Assembly (NCBI GenBank): GCA_016779265.1
Contig: JADHNY010000032.1
Span: 1 to 36,363, forward strand
Source: Pirellulales bacterium
GTDB taxonomy: Bacteria; Planctomycetota; Planctomycetia; Pirellulales; UBA1268
DNA length: 36,363 bases
Direction: 5' to 3'
This document shows, in pieces, positions 16,057-24,603 of the stretch. The first letter of the stretch is position 1. Each line of letters opens with the position of its first letter. The notes under the pieces were generated by a model. It made no database searches and had not been told where the DNA came from. It saw nothing but the letters and a program-made list of their open reading frames with translations. A program made the position numbers and the translations under genes.

Positions 16057-17103
16057 TCATGCAGAAGCAGCAACGACATAGCCGGCAGGCTCCCAGGCCG
16101 GCGTTCCACCTGCTGCCAGCCAACTCGCCATGGCCGCCTGCAGCAGGTCACAGCCTTGACGCTGCGTCAGCACCGAACTACCGCTGTCCGCCTCGGCACC
16201 CTGCGGGCCTGTCGTGGCGGAGTCCACCTCAGACAGCGGCCGTCTGACGATAACCGGCAGACCGTGGGCCTTCCGCCACGCCTCGTGCGGCAGTTCTCCT
16301 GGCGACAGTTCCATCACCAAGCAATCGATCCCGGCTGGCAGGGCCGGCTCAGCTGCTCCGCTCGGAGGCGGCTGCTGTCCGTCGACCCGCAGGCCCAGCT
16401 GCATCGTCCCGCAAACGCCCCTCCAGTCCGCCACTGCGGCAGCATGCTCCCTGTCGACAACGAGAAAGCCCACCGAGGGGTGCACCGCCAGTCGGCAGAC
16501 TTCATCGGCGGCAGCAGCTCCTTGAAGTGCTGCGGGGAGTTCCGCCGCCAGCATGACCCCTTCTGCATCCGCGGCATCGCAGAGTGCCGGCGGCGGCATA
16601 CTTCCCCAGAGGCCAGCCGATGCGGCTCGCGCGGCCCGCACAGCGGTCAGGGCTGCCGCGTGATCCTGCAACAGTTCCATCGAGCGGATCTCCACAGCCC
16701 GCAGCACATACCGTCGCCCGTCGAGCCGAAAGGCACCGTCAAAGTGCCCGAAACGGCAGATGCCAATCAGTCGCGAACCGCTCCAGCGAACTCCAGCCTG
16801 CGTGCAGCCCGAAAGCTCGAGCTGATAGCGGTTGGGAAGTTCGGGCGACCAGAAGCCTGGCTCGACCAGAACCGCTTCACAGGCCGCTCCCTGGGCTGTT
16901 CCAGCAACTGGCGGCAGCATGCGAAGCCGAGCAGTCGTCGGCAGTGTGGAGGCATGCAGGCAACGAGGGCCCCGCAAACTGCCTGTGAGCTCCTTCGCAT
17001 CTCCCGGGGCGTCGAGCAGCTTCACATAGACCACCGCCCGCATGTCGTCAGCACGCCCGAGCAGCACGGTAAGCCGAGGAAGTCCGACGGCGTTTTCGTT
17101 CAC
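16057..17103 (-). CDS. Unrecognised protein with traces of a GH2 glycosidase fold
   Basis: Protein of 348 aa with no signal peptide; I cannot name a family. Three spots resemble family 2 glycoside hydrolases in the right order: EPGFWSPELPNRYQLEL (81-97) for the strand before the barrel, FRLDGRRYVLRAVEIRS (125-141) for the barrel entrance, and LCDAADAEGVMLAAELP (174-190). HPSVGFLVVDREH (208-220) sits where HPS...NE with the acid/base Glu is expected, but the NE pair is not conserved. If related, it is a shortened and probably inactive member. The GTG start overlaps the upstream stop codon as GTGA, which indicates translational coupling to the Aas-like gene. Confidence 0.6.
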   Translation of the reverse strand: MNENAVGLPRLTVLLGRADDMRAVVYVKLLDAPGDAKELTGSLRGPRCLHASTLPTTARLRMLPPVAGTAQGAACEAVLVEPGFWSPELPNRYQLELSGCTQAGVRWSGSRLIGICRFGHFDGAFRLDGRRYVLRAVEIRSMELLQDHAAALTAVRAARAASAGLWGSMPPPALCDAADAEGVMLAAELPAALQGAAAADEVCRLAVHPSVGFLVVDREHAAAVADWRGVCGTMQLGLRVDGQQPPPSGAAEPALPAGIDCLVMELSPGELPHEAWRKAHGLPVIVRRPLSEVDSATTGPQGAEADSGSSVLTQRQGCDLLQAAMASWLAAGGTPAWEPAGYVVAASA

Positions 17104-18749
17104 GCGGTTCCCTCCGCCCCAAACCGCTCGGAAGCAATCGTGGTCAACTTTTTCAGGTCCAGTTTTCCGGAACCGAGCGCGGGGATTTCGTCGATCTCCG
17201 AGAAGCTGTCGGGAGCGGGAATCCAGAGGTTTGGCAACCCTGCGTCGGCCAGTCCCTGACAGACCTCTCGTGGAGCCTTGTCCATCGGAAGATGCAGCAC
17301 AACGAGTCGCTCTCCCTTCCGTGGATCCCGGACAGCAGCAACCACCGCGAGCAGCTGTCCGTCTGTCGCCCCGAGCACGTCATTAAGTTTCTCTTCAACG
17401 GTCACATGCGGCACCATTTCACCACCGATCTTGGAGAACCGGCTCTCGCGGCCAGTGATCGTGATAAATCCATCCGCATCAAGCCTGGCCACGTCACCGG
17501 TGCAGTACCAGCCATCGCGAATCGCCCGCTCGGTGAGATCAGGACGATCGAGATAGCCCTGCATCACGTTGGGCCCACGAATCCAGAGCAGGCCTTCTTG
17601 GCCAACAGGAAGCTCGTCGGTCGGCTCGTTGGCATCTCGTGGCGAAATCCGGGCATGGCATCCAGCGATTGGTCGACCGACTGTTCCTTCACGGGCATCG
17701 ACAGGCCTACCGGGCACATGTCGTGCAGGTGGGACATTGGCAGCGACAAGCGGCGAAAGTTCGGTCGCACCGTACGCCTCCCATGGTCGCACACCAAACT
17801 TCTTCTCAAAGGCCTCACGGACTTCATTCGGCAGCCGCTCGGCTGAGGCAAACACAACCTCAAGTGAAGAGAAATCTTCGGCCGGGGTTCTCCGGATGTA
17901 GGTCCTCAGGAACGTCGGCGTGGTCATCAGAATCGTGGCATGATGTTCCCGCGCGAGGTTGCCGATCGCCTGAGCATCGAGCGGCGTCACGTGATAGACG
18001 CAGGCAGGTTCGAGTGCGAGCGGAACCCAGAGCGTGGCCATGTAGCCGTAGGAGTGGAAAAACGGCAGCGATCCAACCGCCACATCACCTGCGGAGAGAT
18101 GCACCAGCCGATCGACTGCCTGGACATTGCTCCCGACGTTCTTGACCGACAGGACAACGCCCTTTGGATCACCCGTTGAGCCGGAGGTGAAGATCACAGT
18201 CAGCACATCGTCTGGACGGATGCGGTCGAGTCCGAGTGCCGAGTCGAGCATGCCGACGGGCAGCACCGTGGCCTGGAAAGCAGCCACAACGCGATCGGCC
18301 AGGGTCAGTTTCTTCCGCAGTGTCGCCGCATCGAGCAGGGTGTCGCCCACGTCGAGTTCCACCCGCTTGAGGAAGGTGGGGCTTGAGATCACATGCTTCA
18401 GACCTGCGAGGCGAATACAGGTGTCGAGAATCGGCTGACTGACGGTGTAGTTCAGGTTGACGGCCACGCGGCCAGAGAGCGCGAGCGCCGCATTCACGAC
18501 CACCGCTGCGGCCGTGGGGGGGAGAAACACCCCTACACGCTTCTCTGTCGGATCGAGCTCACGCTCAAGCACACGACGGGCCGCCAGAATGCGGATCAGC
18601 AGTTCACGGCCGGAAAGTCGCGTGCCCAGCGAATCAGCAACCTTGAGCCGCTTCCCTGCAGAACGTAGGGCTCGCAGCATCTGCCGCTGCAGGACCATGG
18701 GCTCCGGGCGTTCGTCCGTCGCCGGCGTGGGTTGGCTACTCGCATGCAT
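17100..18749 (-). CDS. Aas-like acyl-ACP/acyl-CoA synthetase (AMP-forming)
   Basis: Adenylate-forming ligase of 549 aa expected to activate a fatty acid. ATG 18749 is chosen because GAGGAG lies 7 bases upstream; the in-frame start at 18782 has none. Core motifs: IFTSGSTGDPKGVVLS (186-201), SLPFFHSYGYMATLW, YGATELSPL, GWYCTGDVARLDADGFITITGR, the RESRFSKIGGEMVPH stretch typical of E. coli Aas, and GSGKLDLKKL with the catalytic Lys near the C-terminus. The acyltransferase and transporter domains of full Aas are missing, so this is the synthetase part alone. It is the first gene of a three-gene operon and is divergent from leuS. The acceptor (ACP or CoA) cannot be read from the sequence. Confidence 0.85.
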   Translation of the reverse strand: MHASSQPTPATDERPEPMVLQRQMLRALRSAGKRLKVADSLGTRLSGRELLIRILAARRVLERELDPTEKRVGVFLPPTAAAVVVNAALALSGRVAVNLNYTVSQPILDTCIRLAGLKHVISSPTFLKRVELDVGDTLLDAATLRKKLTLADRVVAAFQATVLPVGMLDSALGLDRIRPDDVLTVIFTSGSTGDPKGVVLSVKNVGSNVQAVDRLVHLSAGDVAVGSLPFFHSYGYMATLWVPLALEPACVYHVTPLDAQAIGNLAREHHATILMTTPTFLRTYIRRTPAEDFSSLEVVFASAERLPNEVREAFEKKFGVRPWEAYGATELSPLVAANVPPARHVPGRPVDAREGTVGRPIAGCHARISPRDANEPTDELPVGQEGLLWIRGPNVMQGYLDRPDLTERAIRDGWYCTGDVARLDADGFITITGRESRFSKIGGEMVPHVTVEEKLNDVLGATDGQLLAVVAAVRDPRKGERLVVLHLPMDKAPREVCQGLADAGLPNLWIPAPDSFSEIDEIPALGSGKLDLKKLTTIASERFGAEGTA

Positions 18750-18927
18750 GAAAACGCTCCTCACCTGACCAGTTGGCTTCACCCCACCACCTCGTCTGCT
18801 CCACTATTAGAGCAAATCCGCCACTGGGTTCCGCGGCCCCCTCGACGTCAGTAGAATCTCGTCGTTTTCACCGTGACGTCTTGATATTCCTGTAATCCCG
18901 TTGCTCTCCCGCACTGGCCCTGAACTT

Positions 18928-21768
18928 ATGCCTCGCTACACACCGTCGCGGATCGAACCGAAATGGCAGACCTGGTGGGAAACCAACCACACATTTGCCA
19001 GCCCTCGCCTGCCCGGTGAACGGAAGCGATACATCCTCGACATGTTTCCCTACCCCAGCGGCGACGGGCTGCATGTGGGCCACCCAGAGGGATACACCGC
19101 GACAGATATCGTGTCGCGTTTTGAGCGGATGCGAGGAACGAGCGTGATGCACCCGATGGGCTTTGATGCCTTCGGGCTCCCGGCTGAGGAGCATGCCATT
19201 CGCACCGGCACACCGCCCGCCGAGAGCACCCGTCGCAATATTGACACCTTCCGACGGCAGCTGAAGATGCTCGGCTTCAGCTACGACTGGTCTCGTGAGA
19301 TCGCCACGACCGATCCCGGCTATGTCCGCTGGACGCAGTGGATCTTCCTGGTGCTCTTCGACACCTGGTTCGACGCCACCGAGAACCGCGGCCGGCCAAT
19401 CGCCGAGCTGCCCATTCCGGAAGATGTGCAAACCGCAGGCTCTCAGGCGGTCGCCCGCTACCGCGATGACCATCGGCTCGCCTACCAGTCTGAGGCCCCA
19501 GTGAACTGGTGCCCCGCCCTGGGCACCGTGTTGGCAAATGAAGAGGTGGTTGGTGGCGTCAGTGAACGCGGAGGCCATCCTGTTGTGCGGCTTCCTTTGC
19601 GGCAGTGGATGCTGCGGATCACCGCCTATGCAGACCGGCTCGACCGAGAACTCGACGGACTCGCATGGCCAGAGAGCATCAAGAAACTCCAACGAGACTG
19701 GATCGGTCGCAGCACCGGAGCAGAAGTCGATTTTTTCATCGGTGAGAGCTCAGGTAGTGAGCCTGACGAGGCCGGGTTCAACGCCTGGAAACAGGGGCGT
19801 GCTTCCGCTGACTTCCCCGGAAAGCCTGGAGCGGATGTTCTGCGTGTCTACACCACACGGCCAGACACGCTTTATGGCGTCACCGCGATGGTGATCGCCC
19901 CGGAGCATCCGGCGGTCGCAAAGCTGACCACGCCTGCGGCCCGACCTGCAGTCGAGGCGTATTGCGAAGCCGCTGCTCGGAAGAGTGACCTCGATCGCAC
20001 CGACCTCGCTCGCGAGAAATCGGGCGTGTTCACCGGTTCGTACTGTCGCCACCCGCTCGATGGTCGCCTCGTCCCCATCTGGGTGGCGGACTACGTGCTC
20101 GCCAGTTACGGAACCGGTGCGATCATGTCGGTCCCTGCCCACGACACTCGCGATCACGAGTTTGCGGTGGCGTTTGGCCTCGAGATCGTACGTGTGATTG
20201 AGTCCTCCGACGGTGGCGAGAGTGAACTGCCGTTTACGGATCACGGCCGCGCGGTCAACTCGGCTTCCTACGATGGGCTGGCGACGGCCGACTTCATCTC
20301 GCGTGTGGCCGCAGATCTTGAGTCAGCGGGGCTGGGCCGTGCAGCTGTCAACTACAAACTTCGCGACTGGCTCTTCAGCCGTCAGCGGTTCTGGGGCGAG
20401 CCATTTCCGATTCTTCACGAACTCGACGCTGAGGGAAACGAGACAGGGCTTGTTCGCGGCGTGCCGGAATCAGAGTTGCCGGTACCGCTGCCTGTCCTGG
20501 CTGACTTCAAGCCAGGCAACACGCCAGACCCACCACTCTCGCGGGCAGACGCCGACTGGCTGTTTGTTGAGATTGACGGCGTCCGCTACCGACGTGAAAC
20601 CAACACGATGCCGCAGTGGGCAGGCTCCTGCTGGTATGAACTGCGGTTCCTGGATCCCCACAACTCGGAACGTTTCATCGACCCTGAGGTTGAACGGGCC
20701 TGGATGCCGGTCGACCTCTACGTTGGCGGAGCCGAGCATGCAGTCCTCCACCTGCTCTATGCCCGTTTCTGGCACAAGGTGCTGCACGACCGCGGGCATG
20801 TCTCCTGGCCAGAGCCATTCGGTCGTCTGGTGAACCAGGGAATGATCCTGGGGGAAATGGAGTTCACCGGCTACCGGCACCCGCAGGGCGGCTGGCTCTC
20901 TGCGGAACAGACCCGTGCCCACCCAACACAGCCCGGTGTCACCATCGATCGTGAGAGTGGCGACGAGGCCGCTCCAGCGCGTGTTCCGGCCGAACAGGTT
21001 GAGAAGCAGGGGGAACACTTCGTGCTTCGGGACGCCCCTACGATTCGCGTCGATAGCCGGGCATACAAGATGTCGAAAAGCCGCGGCAACGTGGTGAACC
21101 CAGACCAGATCGTGCAGGAGTTTGGAGCCGACTCCCTTCGTCTCTACGAGATGTTCATGGGCCCGCTTGAAGCAACCAAGCCATGGAGTACCGCCGGCGT
21201 CGGTGGTGTTCGCACGTTCCTCGAACGATGCTGGCGACTGGTTGTGGATGAGCGTGCGGAGGAGCCGGTGCTCTCTGCGAGCGTCTGCGATGATCCTGCA
21301 GATGAGCCGCAGCTACAGGAACTGCACCGCATGCTCGACAAGGTGACGGCAGACATCGAGTCACTCTCCTTCAACACCGCCATCGCTCGGATGATGGAGT
21401 TTGTGAACTTCTGCACGCCGCTCACCAAACGACCTCGAGCACTCCTGGAGCCCTTCGTGAAGGCCCTCTCCCCATTTGCTCCGCATCTGGCGGAAGAGCT
21501 CTGGCAGGTGCTGGGGCAGCCGGCGCCGGTGTCGCTGGCGGCATGGCCCGAGGTGGAACAGCGATATCTGCATGATGCGACGGTCGAAATTCCTGTTCAG
21601 ATCATGGGCAAACTCCGTGGCCGTGTGACCGTCGATGCAGCTGCCGATGCCGACACGATGATTGCTGCAGCGACGGCCGATCCGCGGATCGCCGAGCTCC
21701 TCGAAGGCAAGACGATCGTTAAAACCATTGCCGTTCCCGGTCGCATGGTGAACTTCGTCATTCGCTAA
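18928..21768 (+). CDS. leuS: Leucyl-tRNA synthetase
   Basis: Class I enzyme charging tRNA-Leu. The 946 aa product is longer than the E. coli enzyme (860) but complete. ATG 18928 gives the family start [17 protein letters not shown]; a TTG at 18901 is possible, and neither has a clear ribosome binding site. Motifs in order: HIGH-type [31 protein letters not shown], the CP1 editing domain with [12 protein letters not shown] and [63 protein letters not shown] and [13 protein letters not shown] (KMSKS loop). The C-terminal domain is present ([13 protein letters not shown] to the end). The spacing to the divergent Aas-like gene is 178 bases. Confidence 0.97.
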   Translation: MPRYTPSRIEPKWQTWWETNHTFASPRLPGERKRYILDMFPYPSGDGLHVGHPEGYTATDIVSRFERMRGTSVMHPMGFDAFGLPAEEHAIRTGTPPAESTRRNIDTFRRQLKMLGFSYDWSREIATTDPGYVRWTQWIFLVLFDTWFDATENRGRPIAELPIPEDVQTAGSQAVARYRDDHRLAYQSEAPVNWCPALGTVLANEEVVGGVSERGGHPVVRLPLRQWMLRITAYADRLDRELDGLAWPESIKKLQRDWIGRSTGAEVDFFIGESSGSEPDEAGFNAWKQGRASADFPGKPGADVLRVYTTRPDTLYGVTAMVIAPEHPAVAKLTTPAARPAVEAYCEAAARKSDLDRTDLAREKSGVFTGSYCRHPLDGRLVPIWVADYVLASYGTGAIMSVPAHDTRDHEFAVAFGLEIVRVIESSDGGESELPFTDHGRAVNSASYDGLATADFISRVAADLESAGLGRAAVNYKLRDWLFSRQRFWGEPFPILHELDAEGNETGLVRGVPESELPVPLPVLADFKPGNTPDPPLSRADADWLFVEIDGVRYRRETNTMPQWAGSCWYELRFLDPHNSERFIDPEVERAWMPVDLYVGGAEHAVLHLLYARFWHKVLHDRGHVSWPEPFGRLVNQGMILGEMEFTGYRHPQGGWLSAEQTRAHPTQPGVTIDRESGDEAAPARVPAEQVEKQGEHFVLRDAPTIRVDSRAYKMSKSRGNVVNPDQIVQEFGADSLRLYEMFMGPLEATKPWSTAGVGGVRTFLERCWRLVVDERAEEPVLSASVCDDPADEPQLQELHRMLDKVTADIESLSFNTAIARMMEFVNFCTPLTKRPRALLEPFVKALSPFAPHLAEELWQVLGQPAPVSLAAWPEVEQRYLHDATVEIPVQIMGKLRGRVTVDAAADADTMIAAATADPRIAELLEGKTIVKTIAVPGRMVNFVIR

Positions 21769-21896
21769 AAGTCTCCCAGTCGGCGCACCATCCTGGGCTA
21801 CCCCCTCCCAGTGCGTGGCCACCGGTCGCATGGTCGCGTAGCATGGGCAAGAATAGTGCGGTGAACTGGTGAAGCGACAGGGAGGGTGAGCAACCG

Positions 21897-23189
21897 ATGG
21901 ATGTGAAAAAGGTGCTGGCGCTGGTCCTCGGCGGTGGTCGAGGCACACGTCTTTTTCCGCTCACACGCGACCGTTCCAAGCCCGCAGTGCCACTGGCTGG
22001 CAAATACCGCATCATCGACGTGCCACTTTCGAACTGCATCAACAGTGGCGTGCAACGGATCTACGTGCTCACCCAGTTCAACTCAGTGAGCCTGCACCGT
22101 CACATTCGCCGGACATACACCTTCGACCACTTTAGTGGCGGCTTCGTTGAGATCCTCGCCGCCCAGCAGACCCTCGACACCTCCACCTGGTACCAGGGGA
22201 CTGCCGATGCAGTCCGCCAGCACCTCCGTCTGCTCCAACAGGCCGACGTCGAGCATGTCCTGATCCTTTCCGGCGACCAGCTCTACCGAATGAACTATGC
22301 CGACATGCTGTCGACGCATGTCAACACAGGAGCCGATGTCACAATCGCGGGCATCCCGGTGGGACGAGAGGCCGCCTCCGCCTTGGGCATCATGCGGCTC
22401 AATGAGTCGGGCCGCGTCGAAGGCTTTCTCGAGAAGCCGAAGACCAACCAAGAAGCCGACCTTGTGAAGACAGACCCAGCTTGGATCGATCGCCAAGGTG
22501 TCCCTTCCAACGGCCGCGATCTTGTCGCAAGCATGGGGATCTATCTCTTCAACCGCGAGTGCCTTGTCGATCTGCTGATGAAGACTGACTACCAGGACTT
22601 TGGCAAAGAGGTCTTCCCGGCGGCCATCCGTGCGAAGAATGTGCAGCTGCACCTGTTCGACGACTACTGGGAAGACATCGGAACGATCCGGTCGTACTAC
22701 CAGTGCAACATCGACCTTGCGAGCCCCGAGCCACCGTTTGTCCTGGCAAACGCCAAGGCACCGATTTATTCACGTGCTCGTTTTCTCCCGCCCTCTCGCA
22801 TCGATGGAGCGTCGATCCGCAAGAGTTTGATTTCGGACGGCTGTTTGATCGGCCAGGGTGCTGTGATCGAAAACAGTGTGATCGGCCTCCGCTGCCGGAT
22901 TGGGGACAACGCGGTGATCCGCAACGCTGTCATCCTCGGCAATGATTACTACGACAACAATGTTGGGATCGGTGACAACGCCACCGTCGAAAACGCCATC
23001 GTTGACAAGAATGCCTGCATTGGTGCCCGTGCTCGTATCGTCAACGAACACGACTGGGATGCGACTGCCGAGAGCGACACCTTCATGGTTCGCGACGGCG
23101 TGGCCATCGTTCCGAAGAACGCGGTGATCCCCGAGGGCTGGCAGCCTGATCCGAGTCTCGCGGTCGGCAGCGAAGACAGCTCTGTCTGA
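21897..23189 (+). CDS. glgC: Glucose-1-phosphate adenylyltransferase (ADP-glucose pyrophosphorylase)
   Basis: Makes ADP-glucose for glycogen synthesis; 430 aa, the family length. The N-terminal catalytic domain shows LVLGGGRGTRLFPLTRDRSKPAVPLAGKY (10-38 region), WYQGTADAVRQ and LILSGDQLYRMNY with the metal-binding Asp, then GFLEKPK and FGKEVFP. The C-terminal half is a left-handed beta-helix with hexapeptide-like turns (IENSVIGLRCRIGDNAVIRNAVILG) for oligomerisation and allostery. Several stretches look more like plant and cyanobacterial enzymes than the E. coli one (WEDIGTIRSYYQCN). GGAGGGTGAG at 21881-21890 precedes the ATG. It converges on the small lipoprotein gene with only 18 bases between stop codons. 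Confidence 0.95.
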   Translation: MDVKKVLALVLGGGRGTRLFPLTRDRSKPAVPLAGKYRIIDVPLSNCINSGVQRIYVLTQFNSVSLHRHIRRTYTFDHFSGGFVEILAAQQTLDTSTWYQGTADAVRQHLRLLQQADVEHVLILSGDQLYRMNYADMLSTHVNTGADVTIAGIPVGREAASALGIMRLNESGRVEGFLEKPKTNQEADLVKTDPAWIDRQGVPSNGRDLVASMGIYLFNRECLVDLLMKTDYQDFGKEVFPAAIRAKNVQLHLFDDYWEDIGTIRSYYQCNIDLASPEPPFVLANAKAPIYSRARFLPPSRIDGASIRKSLISDGCLIGQGAVIENSVIGLRCRIGDNAVIRNAVILGNDYYDNNVGIGDNATVENAIVDKNACIGARARIVNEHDWDATAESDTFMVRDGVAIVPKNAVIPEGWQPDPSLAVGSEDSSV

Positions 23190-23207
23190 CCACCGCAGTC
23201 TCGACGG

Positions 23208-23645
23208 CTACCGAAGCAACCGTCGCCAGCGAGGCCAGGCTTCCTCATCAACCGGCGTTTCGGCGCTCGTCACGATCACGCCGCTGTTGGTGTCAGCGTT
23301 TCTCAACTCGGCGGTGCCGGCATCAACAACACCGTGTCCACCTGCATCATCAGCGGTGGCGAGAAGAACGCTGCTTTCTTCAGCCTGCTCTGGTGACAAC
23401 TCAGTGTCACCAGCAGCCTCTGCCCCCTCGTTCTGCACCACCTGTGGCCAGACGAGTGGAGAGTTTCCAAGAGGCCGGATGCCACCGGATCGTGCGCAGA
23501 AGTTGTTCTGCGTGACCGAGCCATTCGGAACGGGCCCAGAGTAGTCGTAGGGATTCGGGCAGATCGTGCACCCACTGGCGGCCACAAGGCTCACCAACAC
23601 GACCCCGCAGAAAACCGTTCCCGTGTCTGCCACCAGGCGTTTCAA
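23208..23645 (-). CDS. Small planctomycete-type lipoprotein (CPNPYDYSGPV motif)
   Basis: Predicted lipoprotein of 145 aa; function unknown. The TTG start at 23645 is chosen because GAGGGAGG ends 7 bases before it and it yields a compact signal peptide (KRLVADTGTVFCGVVLVSLVAASGC). The lipobox Cys is followed by TICPNPYDYSGPVPNG. Short secreted planctomycete proteins with a Cys-rich PYDY-GP motif are familiar, though I know of no assigned role. The rest is acidic and low in complexity, ending in basic PRWRRLLR. Other in-frame starts are ATG 23756, which overlaps the stop of the glycosylase gene as TGATG, and TTG 23768; both would bury the signal peptide. Confidence 0.65.
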   Translation of the reverse strand: MKRLVADTGTVFCGVVLVSLVAASGCTICPNPYDYSGPVPNGSVTQNNFCARSGGIRPLGNSPLVWPQVVQNEGAEAAGDTELSPEQAEESSVLLATADDAGGHGVVDAGTAELRNADTNSGVIVTSAETPVDEEAWPRWRRLLR

Positions 23646-23755
23646 CGGCTGGCCTCCCTCACATACAAGACGGCTGTTCCCACCCCAGAGAATCAACGAG
23701 AGAGAGATCGGCTCGGCAGAATCGTTGCCTTGAGAAAAACCGCTACAGCCTGCCA

Positions 23756-24547
23756 TCAGAGCTCGCAACCGAAGTGCCGCATCATGGTCTTCATGTCGTC
23801 CCAGACATCCCTCTTAGCAGCAGGGTTACGAAGCAGATACGACGGGTGATACGTGCAGATCACCGCCGCATTGCCGAAGCGATGCCACCGTCCACGGAGC
23901 TTGCCGATCGACTCTGTGGTGTCGAGCAGAGCCTGTGCAGAGGTCGCTCCCAGGCAGCAGATCACCTCGGGAGCGATCAACGCCAGCTGTTGCTGAAAGT
24001 AGTCACGACAGTTGGCCACCTCGTCCGGCAACGGCTTCCGGTTCCCCGGAGGCCGGCATTTGAGAACGTTGAGGATGTAGACCTCTTCCCGACTCAACTG
24101 GCAGGCCTCGATGATCTTTGTCAGAAGCTGCCCTGCCTTGCCGACAAACGGCTCCCCGGTCGCATCTTCATCTGCTCCCGGAGCCTCTCCAAAGAAGCAG
24201 ATCTTCGCCGCCGGTGAACCTGCACCAAATACGGTCTGTCGCCGACCGCAGGCCAACTCCTCACACCGCCGACAGGAGGCCACTTCCGTGCCGAGGGTCT
24301 GCAGTTGCTGCTGCCGCGTCGCCAGCATGGCCGCGTCGAGCGGCTGGAGGGCCACCCAGCCTGCGGCCCCCACGGTGGCGGAAGGCGGTTGGGCAGCGGG
24401 AACCTCCTGAGCCTCAGCAGCCGCTTGGGAGACGCTCGTGGCTGCCTCAGCTGACGCCGCCAAGCCCTCGAGCTGCAGCCGAGGAATGTCGAGCACGCCT
24501 GCTGCCGCCAGGCTCTCCAGATGCTGTCGCAACTGACCGGGCGTCAT
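23756..24547 (-). CDS. Family 4 (type A) uracil-DNA glycosylase, iron-sulfur
   Basis: Removes uracil from DNA to start base-excision repair. The 263 aa chain has a non-conserved Ala-rich N-terminal region of about 85 residues, then the catalytic domain. Seen: 4Fe-4S cysteines C92 and C95 (SCRRCEEL), C164 (VLKCRPPGNRKP) and C180; active-site GEAPGADEDATGEPFVGKAGQLL (120-142); and HPSYLLR (234-240). Similarity of the N-terminal part of this family to phage DNA polymerase means some annotations call it SPO1 polymerase-related, which is misleading. GAGGTG precedes the ATG by 7 bases. It lies 56 bases after the helicase gene and overlaps the longer reading of the lipoprotein gene. Confidence 0.92.
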   Translation of the reverse strand: MTPGQLRQHLESLAAAGVLDIPRLQLEGLAASAEAATSVSQAAAEAQEVPAAQPPSATVGAAGWVALQPLDAAMLATRQQQLQTLGTEVASCRRCEELACGRRQTVFGAGSPAAKICFFGEAPGADEDATGEPFVGKAGQLLTKIIEACQLSREEVYILNVLKCRPPGNRKPLPDEVANCRDYFQQQLALIAPEVICCLGATSAQALLDTTESIGKLRGRWHRFGNAAVICTYHPSYLLRNPAAKRDVWDDMKTMMRHFGCEL

Positions 24548-24603
24548 CGAGCAACACCTCTTTTCAAGCCAACCAACGACCGCCCATGCTCACGGAATGC
24601 CGC

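Noticed and set aside
18750-18927. tRNA-sensing leader (T-box) before leuS
   Set aside because: The 178-base gap has no T-box core, no specifier stem and no terminator hairpin before the start.
23756-24547. Family 4 glycosylase read as a phage DNA polymerase fragment
   Set aside because: The four Fe-S cysteines, GEAPG active-site block and HPSYLLR identify a uracil-DNA glycosylase; no phage genes are nearby.
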